DNA of 64,000 nt, taken from assembly GCA_963853835.1 (NCBI GenBank), contig OY970832.1, forward strand, positions 3,120,001 through 3,184,000, read 5' to 3'. The notes below the pieces were generated by a model. The model saw only the letters and a list, made by a program, of their open reading frames with translations, was not told the origin of the DNA and ran no database searches. A program made the translations under genes and the position numbers. Below, one piece after another: positions 1 through 10,930 of the stretch. How positions within the stretch are numbered: the stretch's first letter is position 1; each line of letters begins with the position of its first letter. Source of the stretch: Calendula officinalis (taxonomy: Eukaryota; Streptophyta; Magnoliopsida; Asterales; Asteraceae).

Positions 1-1368
1 CTCGTGAGATACATGGGTTTTTGACCCAATAATAACAAATATCATATAGTAAGTAAACACACAAGTATGCATCTCGTCCACCTATCTAGTCACCCTATTG
101 TGACTCTATCAATCTTGCTTCCCTAGCAATCATATCTAGTTATCGGGTTGCCCCCGAGCTAACTAGAACCACATTAACTTATTAACCGGGGATCCCCCGC
201 ATTAATAAACCTCAAGGTAAAGGCAAGAGGGAATCGCCCAATCTACCAATACCTGCCTTGCTCGCCGGACTACCTCCAGTTAACAAGGCTACTATCATGG
301 AATGGGCCGATGGGGATCCGCCCAAATGCTCCCCATTCCATATTCTCATGATCGGGGATCCCCCGCATCACCACATCATCTCACTTACCATAACTCAGCA
401 GTTATCCCAATCAAGCCTTAAGCTATCACATCTATCATCAAACATGTTAGTTAACCACTATCAATAGTGTCAAACTAACTCAACACAATAACTCACTCTA
501 AAAGTCCACACGTACTCACCTTAGCAAATAATGCTCCAACCGTGTTCTTCACACGAAATCCCTTTGCTTTCACAATCGATCACCCTTCCAAGACTTCACC
601 AAAAGTCTAATATAACAATCACAAGATGTTCAACATCACATACTACCAATAATACGTCCATTTATCTCTAGACGCCCCCTTAATAACACTTTTCCCCAAT
701 TTTGGTGGTTTACAAAACCCTAGGTTTTACAAACCCTTAAGATTCTTACAAATCTTAACCATACACTTGATTCCCTGGTTAAAATGTCATCTAATAAGTG
801 TATACAACATTTATTTCACCATTAACCATAATCCCAAGAACTAGAGTTTCAAACCCAAGCTTCAAGATCCATAGATCTTGAGCTACAAAGATGAAGGAGT
901 GAAGATATACATTTGATCTTCAACTAGGAGTGAAATCTACCAAGCTTTGATGAAGAAATCACTCAAGAACAGCCTCTATGCTCGAAAATCGCCAAGAAAG
1001 AAAACTAGGGTTTGTGTTTTGCATTTATGGCTGAAATCCCGAATTTAATGTCTGGTCGGGAGAGTTCGCGCCGCGAACTATGCGTGCGTGAACTACTTCG
1101 CGTCGTGATCCGGATCGCGAACCCCAATCGATCAAAACTCCAAAATCGCTGGCCACCCCTCGCGATCGCGAACATAGAGTTCGCGTCGCGAACCCCCCAG
1201 CTCGGCAGGGCTGCAACTTTTGTTAATCGTTTCGACCCGGTTTCGTCCATAACTTTCTCATACGGTGTCCAAATGACACGAAACCAATTCTACGTTCTTT
1301 AAACGATTTATCCTTATTTATCATATTTTTATACAAATTATTTATTCACAAAAATACGGGTCATTACA
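1..1368 (-). repeat. Partial gypsy-type LTR (copy A), minus orientation
   Basis: The sequence matches the other LTRs of this window (16570-18312, 54789-56593). It shares the GGGGATCCCCCG-type hairpin motifs near 186-200 and 353-366, the C/T-rich leader, and the cluster of TTCGCG inverted repeats at about 1066-1190. It ends at 1368 with the same terminal bases (gggtcattaca) as the other copies. The left end lies outside the window. No internal retrotransposon sequence follows on the right, so this is either a solo LTR or the 5' LTR of an element extending left. Short ORFs here are LTR shadows, not genes. Confidence 0.85.
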
Positions 1369-1805
1369 CATAATATGTGAAACATACATAACTCACTCAC
1401 CGGTTGTAGTTATGGATCTATCACGGGTTTTAACATGTTTGCATATTATCTTACCATATCCTTTATTTGAAAAGATTAACTATTAGAGTCATTGTTGTAC
1501 ATAAAATCGTCTCAAAATTGATTAATATCCATTGTATTAGTATTTTTTATCACATCAACGACAAACTAATCTCGTCTTTCACAATATTAATAACCCTCAA
1601 TTTCACTTATATTAATTATAGGTTTATATATTAACTTAATTATGCTTATTTTCTAAAATAATTTGTTTGTACTTTGTTCATCTCTTTGTATTCCTACTTC
1701 TTTTCCTTGACTACGCGTGATTAATTATAGCATACCCTACGTTATACTCATTAAATTAATTTAGAAAATAACAATTTAAAATTATTTAGATAACAACTTA
1801 CATAT
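1369..1805. other. Gene-free AT-rich stretch; start of duplicated YUC-upstream module
   Basis: No coding potential is seen. From about 1690 (ttcctacttcttttcc) the sequence begins to match 10945 onward, upstream of the second YUCCA gene. Confidence 0.6.
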
Positions 1806-1812
1806 AGTTTAT

Positions 1813-1933
1813 GTAACCAAAAGGTCTTTAGCCTATTGGTATGGTATTTACCCATAACCTTGATATTGGAGTTCAAGTATCGTCGTAGACATAAATAGAA
1901 TTAAGTGTGAATTAAGATTTGTTATTAAAAAAA
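1813..1933 (+). mobile_element. SINE-like element
   Basis: The body contains tRNA-like pol III motifs: an A-box-like tagcctattggtatgg and a B-box-like gagttcaagtatc. It ends in an A8 tail. A 7-bp direct repeat, agtttat, lies at 1806-1812 and again at 1934-1940, consistent with a short target-site duplication. Length about 120 bp. Confidence 0.6.
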
Positions 1934-2052
1934 AGTTTATATCATGTTAGTCTATATCATTGGACCATTGGTAAACTATTAAATTTTAATTTTTACACCG
2001 TGAAACATTTAAAATATAATAGTGCATATATAATAACTATACAAGTATAATA

Positions 2053-2365
2053 CTTCCTCCGTATCAAAATAAGTGACACACTTTCCATTTTGGGGTGTAT
2101 CAAAATAAGTGACACACTTTGAAAACTTTCTTTATTTGGTAAAAATAGTGGGACCCATACCCACTAACTATCTACTTTAATAAAATGAAATTACCCTTAT
2201 ACTCTTACTTTTAGTTTTAAAACTCATTAATATCACTTTATTCAAGAAAAGTGGGACCCATTCTCCACTAATTATGTACTTTAATATATTTTAACCTCTA
2301 CTTTAATCTTTTACCTCAAAAAACGTGTAAGCCAATTTGTGTCACTTATTTTGATACGGAGGAAG
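2053..2365. mobile_element. Stowaway-type MITE 1 (313 bp)
   Basis: Terminal inverted repeats read cttcctccgtatcaaaa on the left and the complement on the right, bordered by TA dinucleotides at 2051-2052 and 2366-2367. A subterminal repeat of aataagtgacacac is present near both ends. This is the plant Tc1/mariner (Stowaway) MITE signature. It sits inside the distal upstream block of YUCCA copy 1 and has no counterpart upstream of copy 2. Confidence 0.85.
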
Positions 2366-3588
2366 TATAAGTTTTTATTCTACATAAATGTTACTTTCAA
2401 TAAAATTATTAACCACATATAAAATTTTACAGATTATAACATACTAGTTTTAATATATAAGCACGTATGTATTAGTCCAAACCACGCTTTATCGGCGCCA
2501 ACAACAATGAAATACGATTTCTTTATAGTATTTTTTATCACTGTTAGAGCCGCCGACTACTCCTTTGCTGTAAAGCAATTTTGCGATTTCTTTATATATA
2601 CACATAAATTACACTTTCTAAAAGTATATAAAATATGATTAAACAGAGTAGTAAGATATTCATAAAAATCAATGCAAAACCATAATAGAAAAATAAGTAT
2701 GTTCAACTTTACTCTTTTCTTTTCCAAAATTTCAAACTTAGTATTTTATTTGTCATTCTACAGTATAGATAATTCTTTTAACAGAAAAAGTAATAATCAA
2801 AAGCTTGAAAAAGAAATGATTAAAATTGCAATATGTTGTTAGTTAAATGATTTTTTTATAAAAATTTCACTTATGTTCCATTGTTGTGAAAATTTTCATA
2901 ATAAGTTGAACTGAGTAGCCTAAATTAATATTTTATGAAATTGATTACCATTTAATGTTTTTTCCTTACAAATTCACCTAAATTAATAAATAATTTTAAA
3001 AATGAGATTTACTTAATAGTAAATCAAGTTTTATAACTCTTCATTTAGGCCACTCAGTTTTAACGATTTATGTAGCAAATTAAAACAATTTAACAACATT
3101 GAAATTTGAATTACCTTTTAAGTTAAGTAAAACTTTAAATAACTTTAATTGTATAATATTAAAACTTGTTATTATTAATAATTTTCACCTTTGTTCTTTT
3201 TAAAAGTGGTGAGAAGTCACCAAGTGTTACATATAGGTCCGGTATATTAGTATATTTTTTCCCCCTCTAAAAATCATGCATCTCTTAATTTAAGTTTACG
3301 GTGACATTTTCTATATAAGAATTTTATATTATAGTTCTTTCTGTAGTGGTCCAATTTGGAGATTTAATTTGGTATGGTTCAGTTTTCGTAGAGGGGTCTT
3401 GACACGTGACAAAAGGTGGGGTGTGATGAGCTGTGAGGTGACTGGTGAGTGAGCCATGAGTTGGTAGATATGGGCTCGGTGGGGCTTTCAAAACTCGATC
3501 AAAAGTCTCAATTCCGATACTTAAAGTTGAGTTGAGCTTTAGCTGCTCAAATAGATTTTCGAGTTTGAGTTTAAATATCAGAATACAA
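2366..3588. other. AT-rich distal upstream region of YUC copy 1
   Basis: No gene is seen. Blocks at about 2465-2590 (for example ccacgctttatcggcgcc and gctgtaaagcaatttt) recur with substitutions at about 11075-11180 upstream of YUCCA copy 2. Near 3500-3580 there are TCGAG-type low-complexity motifs resembling a decayed hAT-like repeat into which the neighbouring copia copy may have inserted. Confidence 0.6.
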
Positions 3589-3754
3589 TGTTTATAGTAA
3601 AGAATTATGAGAGAAGATGATTTTCCATTCTCATTGATTGGGTTGAAATACAATGTACAATAATAAACTACCTAATTTATAAGAGATAAATAAGGAAAAG
3701 ATAAATACAAATATACAAAGTATATTGACCGAATACTCGGTCTAATACTCCTCT

Positions 3755-4243
3755 TCAGTTTGGAGCAGGAGGAGTACGTATGCACAAACTGGACTTGAAA
3801 CGTTGAAATAATTGTCTGGGTAAGCCTTTCGTGAAGATGTCCGCATACTGATATTCTGTAGGAACATGTATGACACGGATGCGGCCAATCTTTACGAGGT
3901 CTCGAACAAAATGAATATCTATTTCGACATGTTTAGTTCGTTGATGCTGTACCGGATTGTCTGATAAGTATACGGCAGAAATATTATCACAATAAACAAG
4001 CATTGCCTTAGTGATCGGTACATGTAGTTCGAGTAAAAGATTTCGAAGCCAGCTTGTTTCGGCAGTGGCATTTGCAACTCCTTTATACTCTGCCTCTGCA
4101 CTTGAACGATACACTGTAGGTTGTCGTTTAGATGACCATGAGACTAAATTATCCCCGAGGAACACACAATATCCGGACGTGGAGCGTCTTGAGTCCGGAC
4201 ACCCCCCCCCCCCGGTCAGCGTCGGAGAACGCAATAATACCAT
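3755..4243 (-). pseudogene. copia RNase H fragment
   Basis: C-terminal RNase HI domain of the same copia copy. Diagnostic motifs are RRSTSGYCVFLG, VSWSSKRQPTV, RSSAEAEYKGVA and KHVEIDIHFVRD, followed by the ADIFTKGLPRQLF tail typical of copia polyproteins. A homopolymeric C run at 4201-4213 replaces the usual ADWAGC context at its N terminus, breaking the frame. It ends 8 bp from the element's polypurine-like stretch and 3' LTR. Confidence 0.9.
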
Positions 4244-4312
4244 GCAAGGTTTTTGGATTTCGTGATGGACAATCCCTGGTCTGAGGTGTCTTTTAAGTAT
4301 CGTAGTATACGT

Positions 4313-5074
4313 TTAATAAGATTGTAATGTAGGTTCTCTCGGTGCATGCATGAATAAGCAAACCTGTTGTACTGCATAGGTGATGTCTGGCATCGTGAAA
4401 GTTAAGTATTGTAAAGCGCCGGCTAGACTACGATATAGGGTAGGATCTTTCATAAGTGCTCCAGCGGTGGCACTTAATTTCGAAGCAGTATCGACGGGGG
4501 TAGCCACCGGGTTGCATGCGGTCATATTAGCTCGTTCAAGTATGGTTTTGATGTAGTGCGATTGAGATAAGAACAGGCCGTTGGTAGTAGGGGAAACCTT
4601 TATTCCAAGAAAGTGATGTAATTTGCCCAAATCTGTCATTGTGAATTCGTTGGAAAGGTTTCGAATGATATTCCGAAGTAATGCATCGTTGGAGGCGGTA
4701 AGGATTATATCATCCACATATAAAAGTAAATAAGCAGTTTCTTTGCCTTTCTTGTATATAAATAATGATGTGTCTGAAATCGCACTTTTGAAGCCCATGG
4801 TTGTAATATGCGTTGCGAAACGTTGGTACCATGCTCGGGGTGCCTGTTTGAGGCCATATAGAGACTTTTTCAACCTGCATACAAAATCTGGAAAATTGCG
4901 ATTAACATATCCTGGTGGTTGATGCATGTATACCGTTTCAGATAGATTTCCGAGTAAAAACACATTTTTAACGTCAAGTTGGTGAATTGGCCATGAGCGT
5001 GATACGGCAAGTGTGAGCACCGTGCGGATGGTGGTCGGTTTAACGACAGGGTTAAATGTTTCGTCACAATCCAC
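4313..5074 (-). pseudogene. copia reverse transcriptase fragment
   Basis: About 253 residues of Ty1/copia RNA-dependent DNA polymerase. Visible motifs in order: QLDVKNVFLLGNL (fingers), VCRLKKSLYGLKQAPRAWY, the catalytic YVDDIILT box, and LHHFLGIKV. The frame is lost just after HAPREPTLQSY, where the next copia block (an RYLK-like connection) continues in another frame. It has no promoter or LTR of its own on the 5' side, so it is not expected to be functional. Family assignment is secure from motif order (RT before RNase H, no integrase between them). Confidence 0.9.
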
Positions 5075-5090
5075 CCCGACCTGTTCAAAA

Positions 5091-5834
5091 GATAAATAAT
5101 AAACTCGTTCAAAAATTATTATGTTTCGTCAATAGTTATTATGCTATTTACTCGATTTGACGTTGAGTTAAGCTCAAAAACATCATATCGAAACAGTTCA
5201 AGCTTAAAAGTATTTGAGTATCGTAATAGTAACTTTATTTAATATTAATATTTCACTATATGATAATAGAGCCGAACTCGAACTTGAAAATATAGGCTCG
5301 ATCAACTTGAAAATATAGGCTCGATCAAGTTTGAGTTGAGTTTCAAACTTGACATTTTATAATTAAAACTTGATCATATTGTATCATCTCGAACCTTTAC
5401 ACCTCTATACGCACAAATCAGTAAGGTAGTGAGGGTCCAGGTCGAACCTAGCTAGCCCTCTCCACGTGAGCACGCTCCCCTTATCCTAGTCGTTATCTAA
5501 CTCCTTCCCAAATTCATTTTCACGTGATGTGGCAGTGTGGGAGTATGGAGAATATTGTTATCATACTAGTATAAATAACGATCTTTTATTTCTGATATTT
5601 GACATAATACAAATATATAACTATGAGTCTTGTTAACGATAATTTTAAAGGTTATTTTGAAAATTTAGATGCATTAGAAATTTGTATATTTATTAATGGA
5701 TCCCACTACATTCGAGTTACTCGTAAATCGAGTTACATTTCTATAGGTTAAATAGTAAAATTGGCTTGTATGCGTGTGTATATATGTTGAGAAGGGGAAG
5801 AAAAACGGATAAGAGAAGAAAAGGCAACGGTCCT
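5091..5834. other. Gene-free interval with GCTCG-type short repeats
   Basis: No gene is seen. A 22-bp unit around 5293-5335 is directly repeated (aacttgaaaatataggctcg twice). The rest is AT-rich, with a short GC-richer patch at 5420-5510. Confidence 0.5.
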
Positions 5835-5844
5835 TACCAAATCT

Positions 5845-6496
5845 GAGTTGTGTTCTAGGTAGTCTAAAGGTTTTGTAAAGTCCCAAGGGATAAATCTTAG
5901 CCCTTAGATCAAAATGATTAAGATCAAATCCCTTAGACATTGTCACCTCTGACCACCACCGACCACCGCCGGCCGCCGGCGACGTCCGGTGGTATTGATG
6001 TATTGAAGCACATGTGATTCACTAAAACACAAGTGTTCCAAAATACAAACGAGCATATTACTTCTAATCACATGTGTTTCAAGTTACGAAACACATGTGA
6101 TTCACTAGATATAGGAGTTTCTAAATACAGGAGAGCGTACGAACAACGAATCACATGTGTTTCAAAAGGTGAAACACATGTGATTCACTAAAAACAGTGG
6201 TTCCAAAATACAGACGGACATATTTCTTCGAATCACATGTGTTTCAAGTCATGACCACCACCACCGGTCACCACCACCGGCCGCCTCCTCCAGCCGCCGT
6301 CTGACGCCGTCCACCGCCGCCCGCCGGCGCCAGCGCCGGTGGTGGGGTATTGATGTATTGAATCACATGTGTTGGTAGTGGTGGTGGTGGTTTGAATGTT
6401 GATCTTGATCTTGACCGTTGACTTTTTCTTGATCCAATGGCTAATAATTATCCCTTAGGACTTTAAAAAATCTTTAGACTACCTTGAACAAACCAC
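5845..6496. mobile_element. Non-autonomous MULE with CACATGTG-rich interior (652 bp)
   Basis: About 58-bp terminal inverted repeats (ggtagtctaaaggttttg... and its complement ...gactacc) are flanked by a direct repeat taccaaatct at 5835-5844 and 6497-6506, which fits the 9-10 bp duplication of Mutator-like elements. The interior is G/C-rich and has at least seven perfect CACATGTG palindromes plus CACCACCGG/CCGGCG trinucleotide-like patches. No transposase is present. It lies about 1.2 kb upstream of YUCCA copy 1. Confidence 0.85.
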
Positions 6497-6529
6497 TACC
6501 AAATCTTTAAAATTTTAGAGGGTCGGGCG

Positions 6530-7054
6530 TAGGGGTGTTAACGAGTCGAGCTTTTAACGAGCTACTCGAGCTCGTTTATGTCGAGCTCAAGCCTGTACTA
6601 ATTCGATCTCGAGTCGAGCTCGAACATAAAACAAGACTCGATTAATCTCACGAGCCGAGCCTAATAATTTAATACTCGATTCGGCTCGTTCGATAGCTCA
6701 TTTAATCTCGAGCCAGACGATCTTAACGAGTCGATCCTAACGAGTCGAACAAATATTTTATACAATTAGTACAAGTGTTGATACAATAAGTACAAAAATA
6801 TACATATATTAATAGGGGTGTTAACGAGTCGAGTAATTAACGAGCTTTTTGAATTTGTAAATTAGTTATTTAAAAAAAATATGGAATCATAAACGAGTTT
6901 CGAACTCGAGCTCGAACACTATATAAATATTTGAGCTCGAGCACAATTTTAAAACCTTATTCGAGCTCGAGTCGAGCTCGAGCCGAGTAATTATTAAACG
7001 ACTCGAGCCCAAATTTCCTGATATTTGACTAGACTCGAATCATAAACACCCCTA
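6530..7054. mobile_element. Non-autonomous hAT element with GAGCTCGAG-type interior (525 bp)
   Basis: Ends read taggggtgttaacgag... and ...aaacaccccta, giving hAT-type inverted termini. An 8-bp target duplication is visible with one mismatch: gtcgggcg at 6522-6529 and gtcggacg at 7055-7062. The interior is a degenerate run of self-complementary GAGCTCGAG/CTCGAGCTC words. A second internal copy of the left terminus starts at 6813, suggesting a composite or internally duplicated element. Confidence 0.85.
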
Positions 7055-7718
7055 GTCGGACGCATCTTAAACGGATTGGGAGGTGGACGCAAAAGTTGAA
7101 TCGCACCATTACAAGTTGTCTTAACTTCTAAAAAGTCGTTTAATCACATAATTCCATATGGGGCCGTTAATTCTTTCGTCATATAAAATATTAATAATCA
7201 TTATTGAAGATTCGAAGGTATAATAAGCCTTATAAATAAGAATGGGAAGTAAATATCCAATCCAGTCCAATCATTAGATTGATATAACAAAATAAAATAA
7301 TTACAATCATTGTAATTGATGCATAGAGTTATTAAATGTACATACCAGAAAAAGCTTGTCATAACCAGAATTGGATATTAAAAAAATGGACTAAATTTTG
7401 TAGTATATTGGAAAGGAAGTAAATTATTTATTTTATTTTTGTACCGATGTTTTAAACACATTTACAAATATAAAGATTGAATAATATTATTTTAATTTTT
7501 TTTGAATTAATTGAATATATTTTCTTAACAACATTAAAGAAAACTTCCACTTTAAAATGCCACTATCGCCCATCCCCACACCCCTCCCTCCCTCCTATAT
7601 AAGCAACTCTCTAATACAGTTATACTTCATTCCAACAGAAATCAGTTTTCATTCAAGGTGACAAAAACCCTCAATAGTCAATAATACCATTTCCTTGCAT
7701 CACAAGTAATCTCCCAAA
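7055..7718 (+). promoter_or_regulatory. Proximal promoter and 5' UTR of YUC copy 1
   Basis: A TATA box TATATAA lies at 7596-7602, preceded by a C-rich stretch (ccccacacccctccctcc), 117 bp before the ATG. The block 7140-7340 (for example caatcattagattgat) is homologous to 12130-12290 upstream of copy 2, so the proximal promoter was duplicated with the gene. Confidence 0.75.
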
Positions 7719-9175
7719 ATGTTGGGTTTTTCTCAAGAAGGTTTACTGGGCCATCGATGTGTTTGGGTCAACGGCCCAGTAATAGTTGGAGCGGGCCCAT
7801 CAGGGCTCGTTGTGTCTGCTTGTCTAAGGGAACAAGACATTCCGTTCGTGGTAATCGAACGAGCAGACTGCATTGCTTCCCTTTGGCAAAAACGCACCTA
7901 TGACCGTATCAAACTTCACCTCCCGAAAAAATTCTGCCAACTTCCAAAACTACCCTTCCCCGAAGAATACCCCGAGTACCCCAATAAGAAACAATTCATC
8001 ACATATCTCGAGAATTACGCCAAGAAATTCGACATTAAGCCACAATTTAACGAATGTGTCGAATCGGCTATATATGATGAGTCATGCGGCATCTGGCGGG
8101 TCAAAACCGTCTTGACCACGGGCTTGATTCGGGCCAAGACGGAGTATATCTGCCAGATGCTAGTGGTGGCAACTGGAGAAAATGCCGAAGGGGTAATACC
8201 TGAAATCGATGGATTACAAGATTTCTCCGGTGAAGTAATCCATGCAAAAGACTACAAGTCCGGCGAGAAATACACTGGAGATAAAGTTTTGGTTGTCGGG
8301 TGTGGAAATTCCGGCATGGAAGTGTCTCTTGATCTTGCAAACCACAATGCAAAACCATCAATGGTGATTCGAAGCTCGGTAAGTAATCTTTACATATAAC
8401 TATTATATAAATACAAATGATTTAAAGAGTATTTAGTGCTCCATTAATAAAATGGCCAAACATGTTGTACTTCTGGACTTTAATAATCTTTGAAAAACAC
8501 CTTAAAGATCAAATCTTTTTTTCAAGAAAAAGAACACCCATTAAAGATTTCTAATCCATCTTTCAAACTACATTACAGGTTCATATTTTACCACGACAAA
8601 TATTCGGTAAATCAACGTTCGATTTGGCCATGATGCTGATGAAATGGCTACCTTTATGGTTGGTAGATAAAGTTTTGTTGATAATGGCTTGGTTGATCCT
8701 TGGAAACACACAAAAATATGGAATAAAAAGACCATCTTTAGGTCCATTAGAACTCAAGGGCAATCATGGAAAAACCCCTGTTCTTGACATCGGTGCACTC
8801 GAAAGAATCCGGTCAGGTGACATTAAAGTTGTGGCGGGAATCAAACGATTTCACAAGAGTTCGGTCGAGTTCATCGATGGCAAAATTCTTGAAATCGATT
8901 CGGTTGTTTTGGCAACCGGGTATTGTAGCAATGTTCCTTATTGGCTTCAAGAGAGTGAATTATTTGGTAAAAATGGATTCCCAAAAAGACAGTTAGAAAA
9001 TGGGTGGAAAGGTAAAGGAGGGTTGTATGCAGCAGGCTTTACAAAAAAAGGGCTTGCAGGTGCTTCTGCTGATGCCATAAAAATTGCACAAGATATTGGG
9101 AATGTTTGGAAACAAGAACTAATTTTCAAAAAGAACAAAGTTCCTACACATAGAAGATGTATTTCAACTTTCTAA
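7719..9175 (+). CDS. YUC8-like: YUCCA flavin monooxygenase, YUC5/8/9 clade (tandem copy 1)
   Basis: Encodes indole-3-pyruvate monooxygenase, the NADPH- and FAD-dependent last step of the TAA/YUC auxin pathway. Two exons: 7719-8378 and 8579-9175, with a phase-0 GT-AG intron of 200 bp, giving 418 residues, the usual family length. FAD-binding GAGPSG is at residues 24-29, the FMO signature FSGEVIHAKDY at 169-179, the NADPH-binding GCGNSG at 194-199, and ATG motifs at 151 and 332 (ATGY). The N-terminal CVWVNGPVIVGAGPSG context and the C-terminal HRRCIS ending match the Arabidopsis YUC5/8/9 group from memory. No defect is visible. The start fits the TATA-box spacing and aligns with copy 2. Its upstream region is heavily invaded by transposons, so expression may differ from copy 2. 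Confidence 0.95.
8379..8578 (+). other. Intron of YUC copy 1
   Basis: GTAAGT donor and ACAG acceptor, 200 bp. The equivalent intron of copy 2 is 81 bp at the identical codon boundary; the difference is an AT-rich insertion in the middle. The short reading frame that runs across the donor is read-through, not a separate protein. Confidence 0.9.
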
Positions 9176-10930
9176 TTTTGAAAGTTTCGGAAACGAAAAC
9201 AACAACAGTTAAGTCGCGGACATCACGAGTAAAACTCGGGCATCCAGAGGAGCCCATTAGTTGAACAGAGAATAGGCTAGCCCTCTCCAAGAAAGGAGTC
9301 CAAAAAGAAATTTTGTGGTTTGGACATTTTGAATTTTGGATGATGAGGTTTATTTTGTTGTATATATATGTTAATTAAATAATATATATTTTGAAATTAA
9401 TGTATTTGTTTCTATTTGAATACAGTAAATAAAAATGTAACTTTTTATGATTTGTCTATGTGCTTTTGTTACCTAATTATGATATTGAAGAATTCATAGA
9501 TCATATGGGTCTTACAAATGTAACATTATTGCATGAACCTGCCCAATCTATAACATTGTAGAAACGAAAACGGCCGGTTTTTTAACTTTTAACAACACTT
9601 TAGCTTTTCTGCCTTTTCAGTAGACTTTGGGCCTTAAGTGTTACAAACAAAGCCCAAGGCCGGCCCAACAAAACTATGGTCCAAGCCATGTAGAAAGTCA
9701 ACAGATCGAAAGATAATGGTTACACAAATAAAGGAGTTCTTTTTCTGAGCTTTGTATTGTATAATTTGGTGGATTTGACCTTGGTATTTTATAAAATTGA
9801 AGTTTTTCCAACAAAAAAAAACACAAATTAAGAAATTGTGATTTTATTTATGATCAAGTGTCTTAATTGGCAGAAATTGCCAACTTATTTTGAAAAAAGT
9901 TAACCTGAGTAAAACTAAACTATAATTACAAATCGCATAATAAACAGCATAAACTGTACCCACTATTTTTGGCTAATGTTCTAGATTTTTGAACATCGTC
10001 AGTAAGTGTCATTTTATTATCATGAACTCTTTTACAAAATATAGATATATAAGAGTTAAAAGAATAAACCCATGATAAAAATAAAAGTGATGGATCGTTA
10101 TGTTATACATGTACACGATTGGTCGGAGTATTACAATTACAATTTCTATACAATAAAGAATAAATAATAAATAATATTAGAGAGATCATCTTTTAACAGT
10201 GGTTGATGACTACTTAATAAATAACAATTGTATGAGTTTTTCTTTTAAAATGAAAAAAATGAAGTGTTTGAGATCTTAATATCGTCTTACAAGTTAATGT
10301 ATTTGATAAATCCACTTAGATTTTTCAAAGTGATGATGATACCGAATAATAAATGAAAGAATGACAAGTTAATTTTTTATATTAATAGATAACTGACCAA
10401 ACTTATTGCACCTACACCACACAACAAAATGTGATAGTTAAACGGAAATACATAATTATGTAATGTTGCTAGATCTCTCTTATTTTAGAGAAGAATTCTC
10501 TTAAATATGTAGAGCGAATGTAAATTAAAATTTTACTTATTATTAACAGGTTGTCTTCCGTGTCGAAAGGAAAACCCCTTATCAATTAGTTTATGGTTGC
10601 TCTCATAATCTTTCCTCCTGTTTAAGAATTTTTGGGTGCTTATATTTTGCTATTGTTTTTAATAATAATGATAAACTCAGTTCTTGATTTGAAAATGTAT
10701 TTTTTTCCTCGGATATATTCACATGTTAAAAAGGGATACAGATTATATTAGTCTTGAAAACAAACCAATTTTGTTTTCAAGGGACGAGAAGTTTTAGGAA
10801 TATATATTTTCTTTTGAAATGAGTGCTGAGAATAAAAAAACACATTTTAAATCAATAATCATTATTATCTTCTTCTAAGTTAATTAAATGAATTAAATGA
10901 ATTAGTTCTCTAGAAAGAAATTCACATACT
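9176..10930. other. 3' flank of YUC copy 1 and spacer
   Basis: AT-rich, no gene seen. The first 200 bp may hold the 3' UTR. The rest shows no recognisable repeat termini. Confidence 0.55.

Larger units (their letters stand above)
3589..5090 (-). mobile_element. Truncated Ty1/copia retrotransposon remnant
   Basis: On the minus strand this carries reverse transcriptase, then RNase H, then a polypurine-like stretch and a short putative 3' LTR (about 3589-3747). Gag, protease and integrase are missing: sequence homology stops abruptly near 5080-5090. It is flanked by TCGAG/GCTCG low-complexity sequence on both sides. It is dead: frameshifts separate RT from RNase H near 4313, and a run of about a dozen C residues at 4201-4213 disrupts the RNase H start. 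Confidence 0.85.

Noticed and set aside
258..467. 69-codon ORF at the start of the window
   Set aside because: Lies inside LTR copy A and consists of LTR hairpin sequence.
1005..1302. Overlapping ORFs of 60-100 codons in the TTCGCG-rich part of the LTR (also at 17829-18251, 22118-22409, 54904-55258 and 62728-63255)
   Set aside because: They appear in every LTR copy on both strands because the GC-rich palindromes lack stop codons; no domain, and the frames differ between copies.
7873..8361. Alternative-frame ORFs inside the YUCCA exons
   Set aside because: Shadows of the true coding frame, which contains all FMO motifs; the same shadows recur in copy 2.
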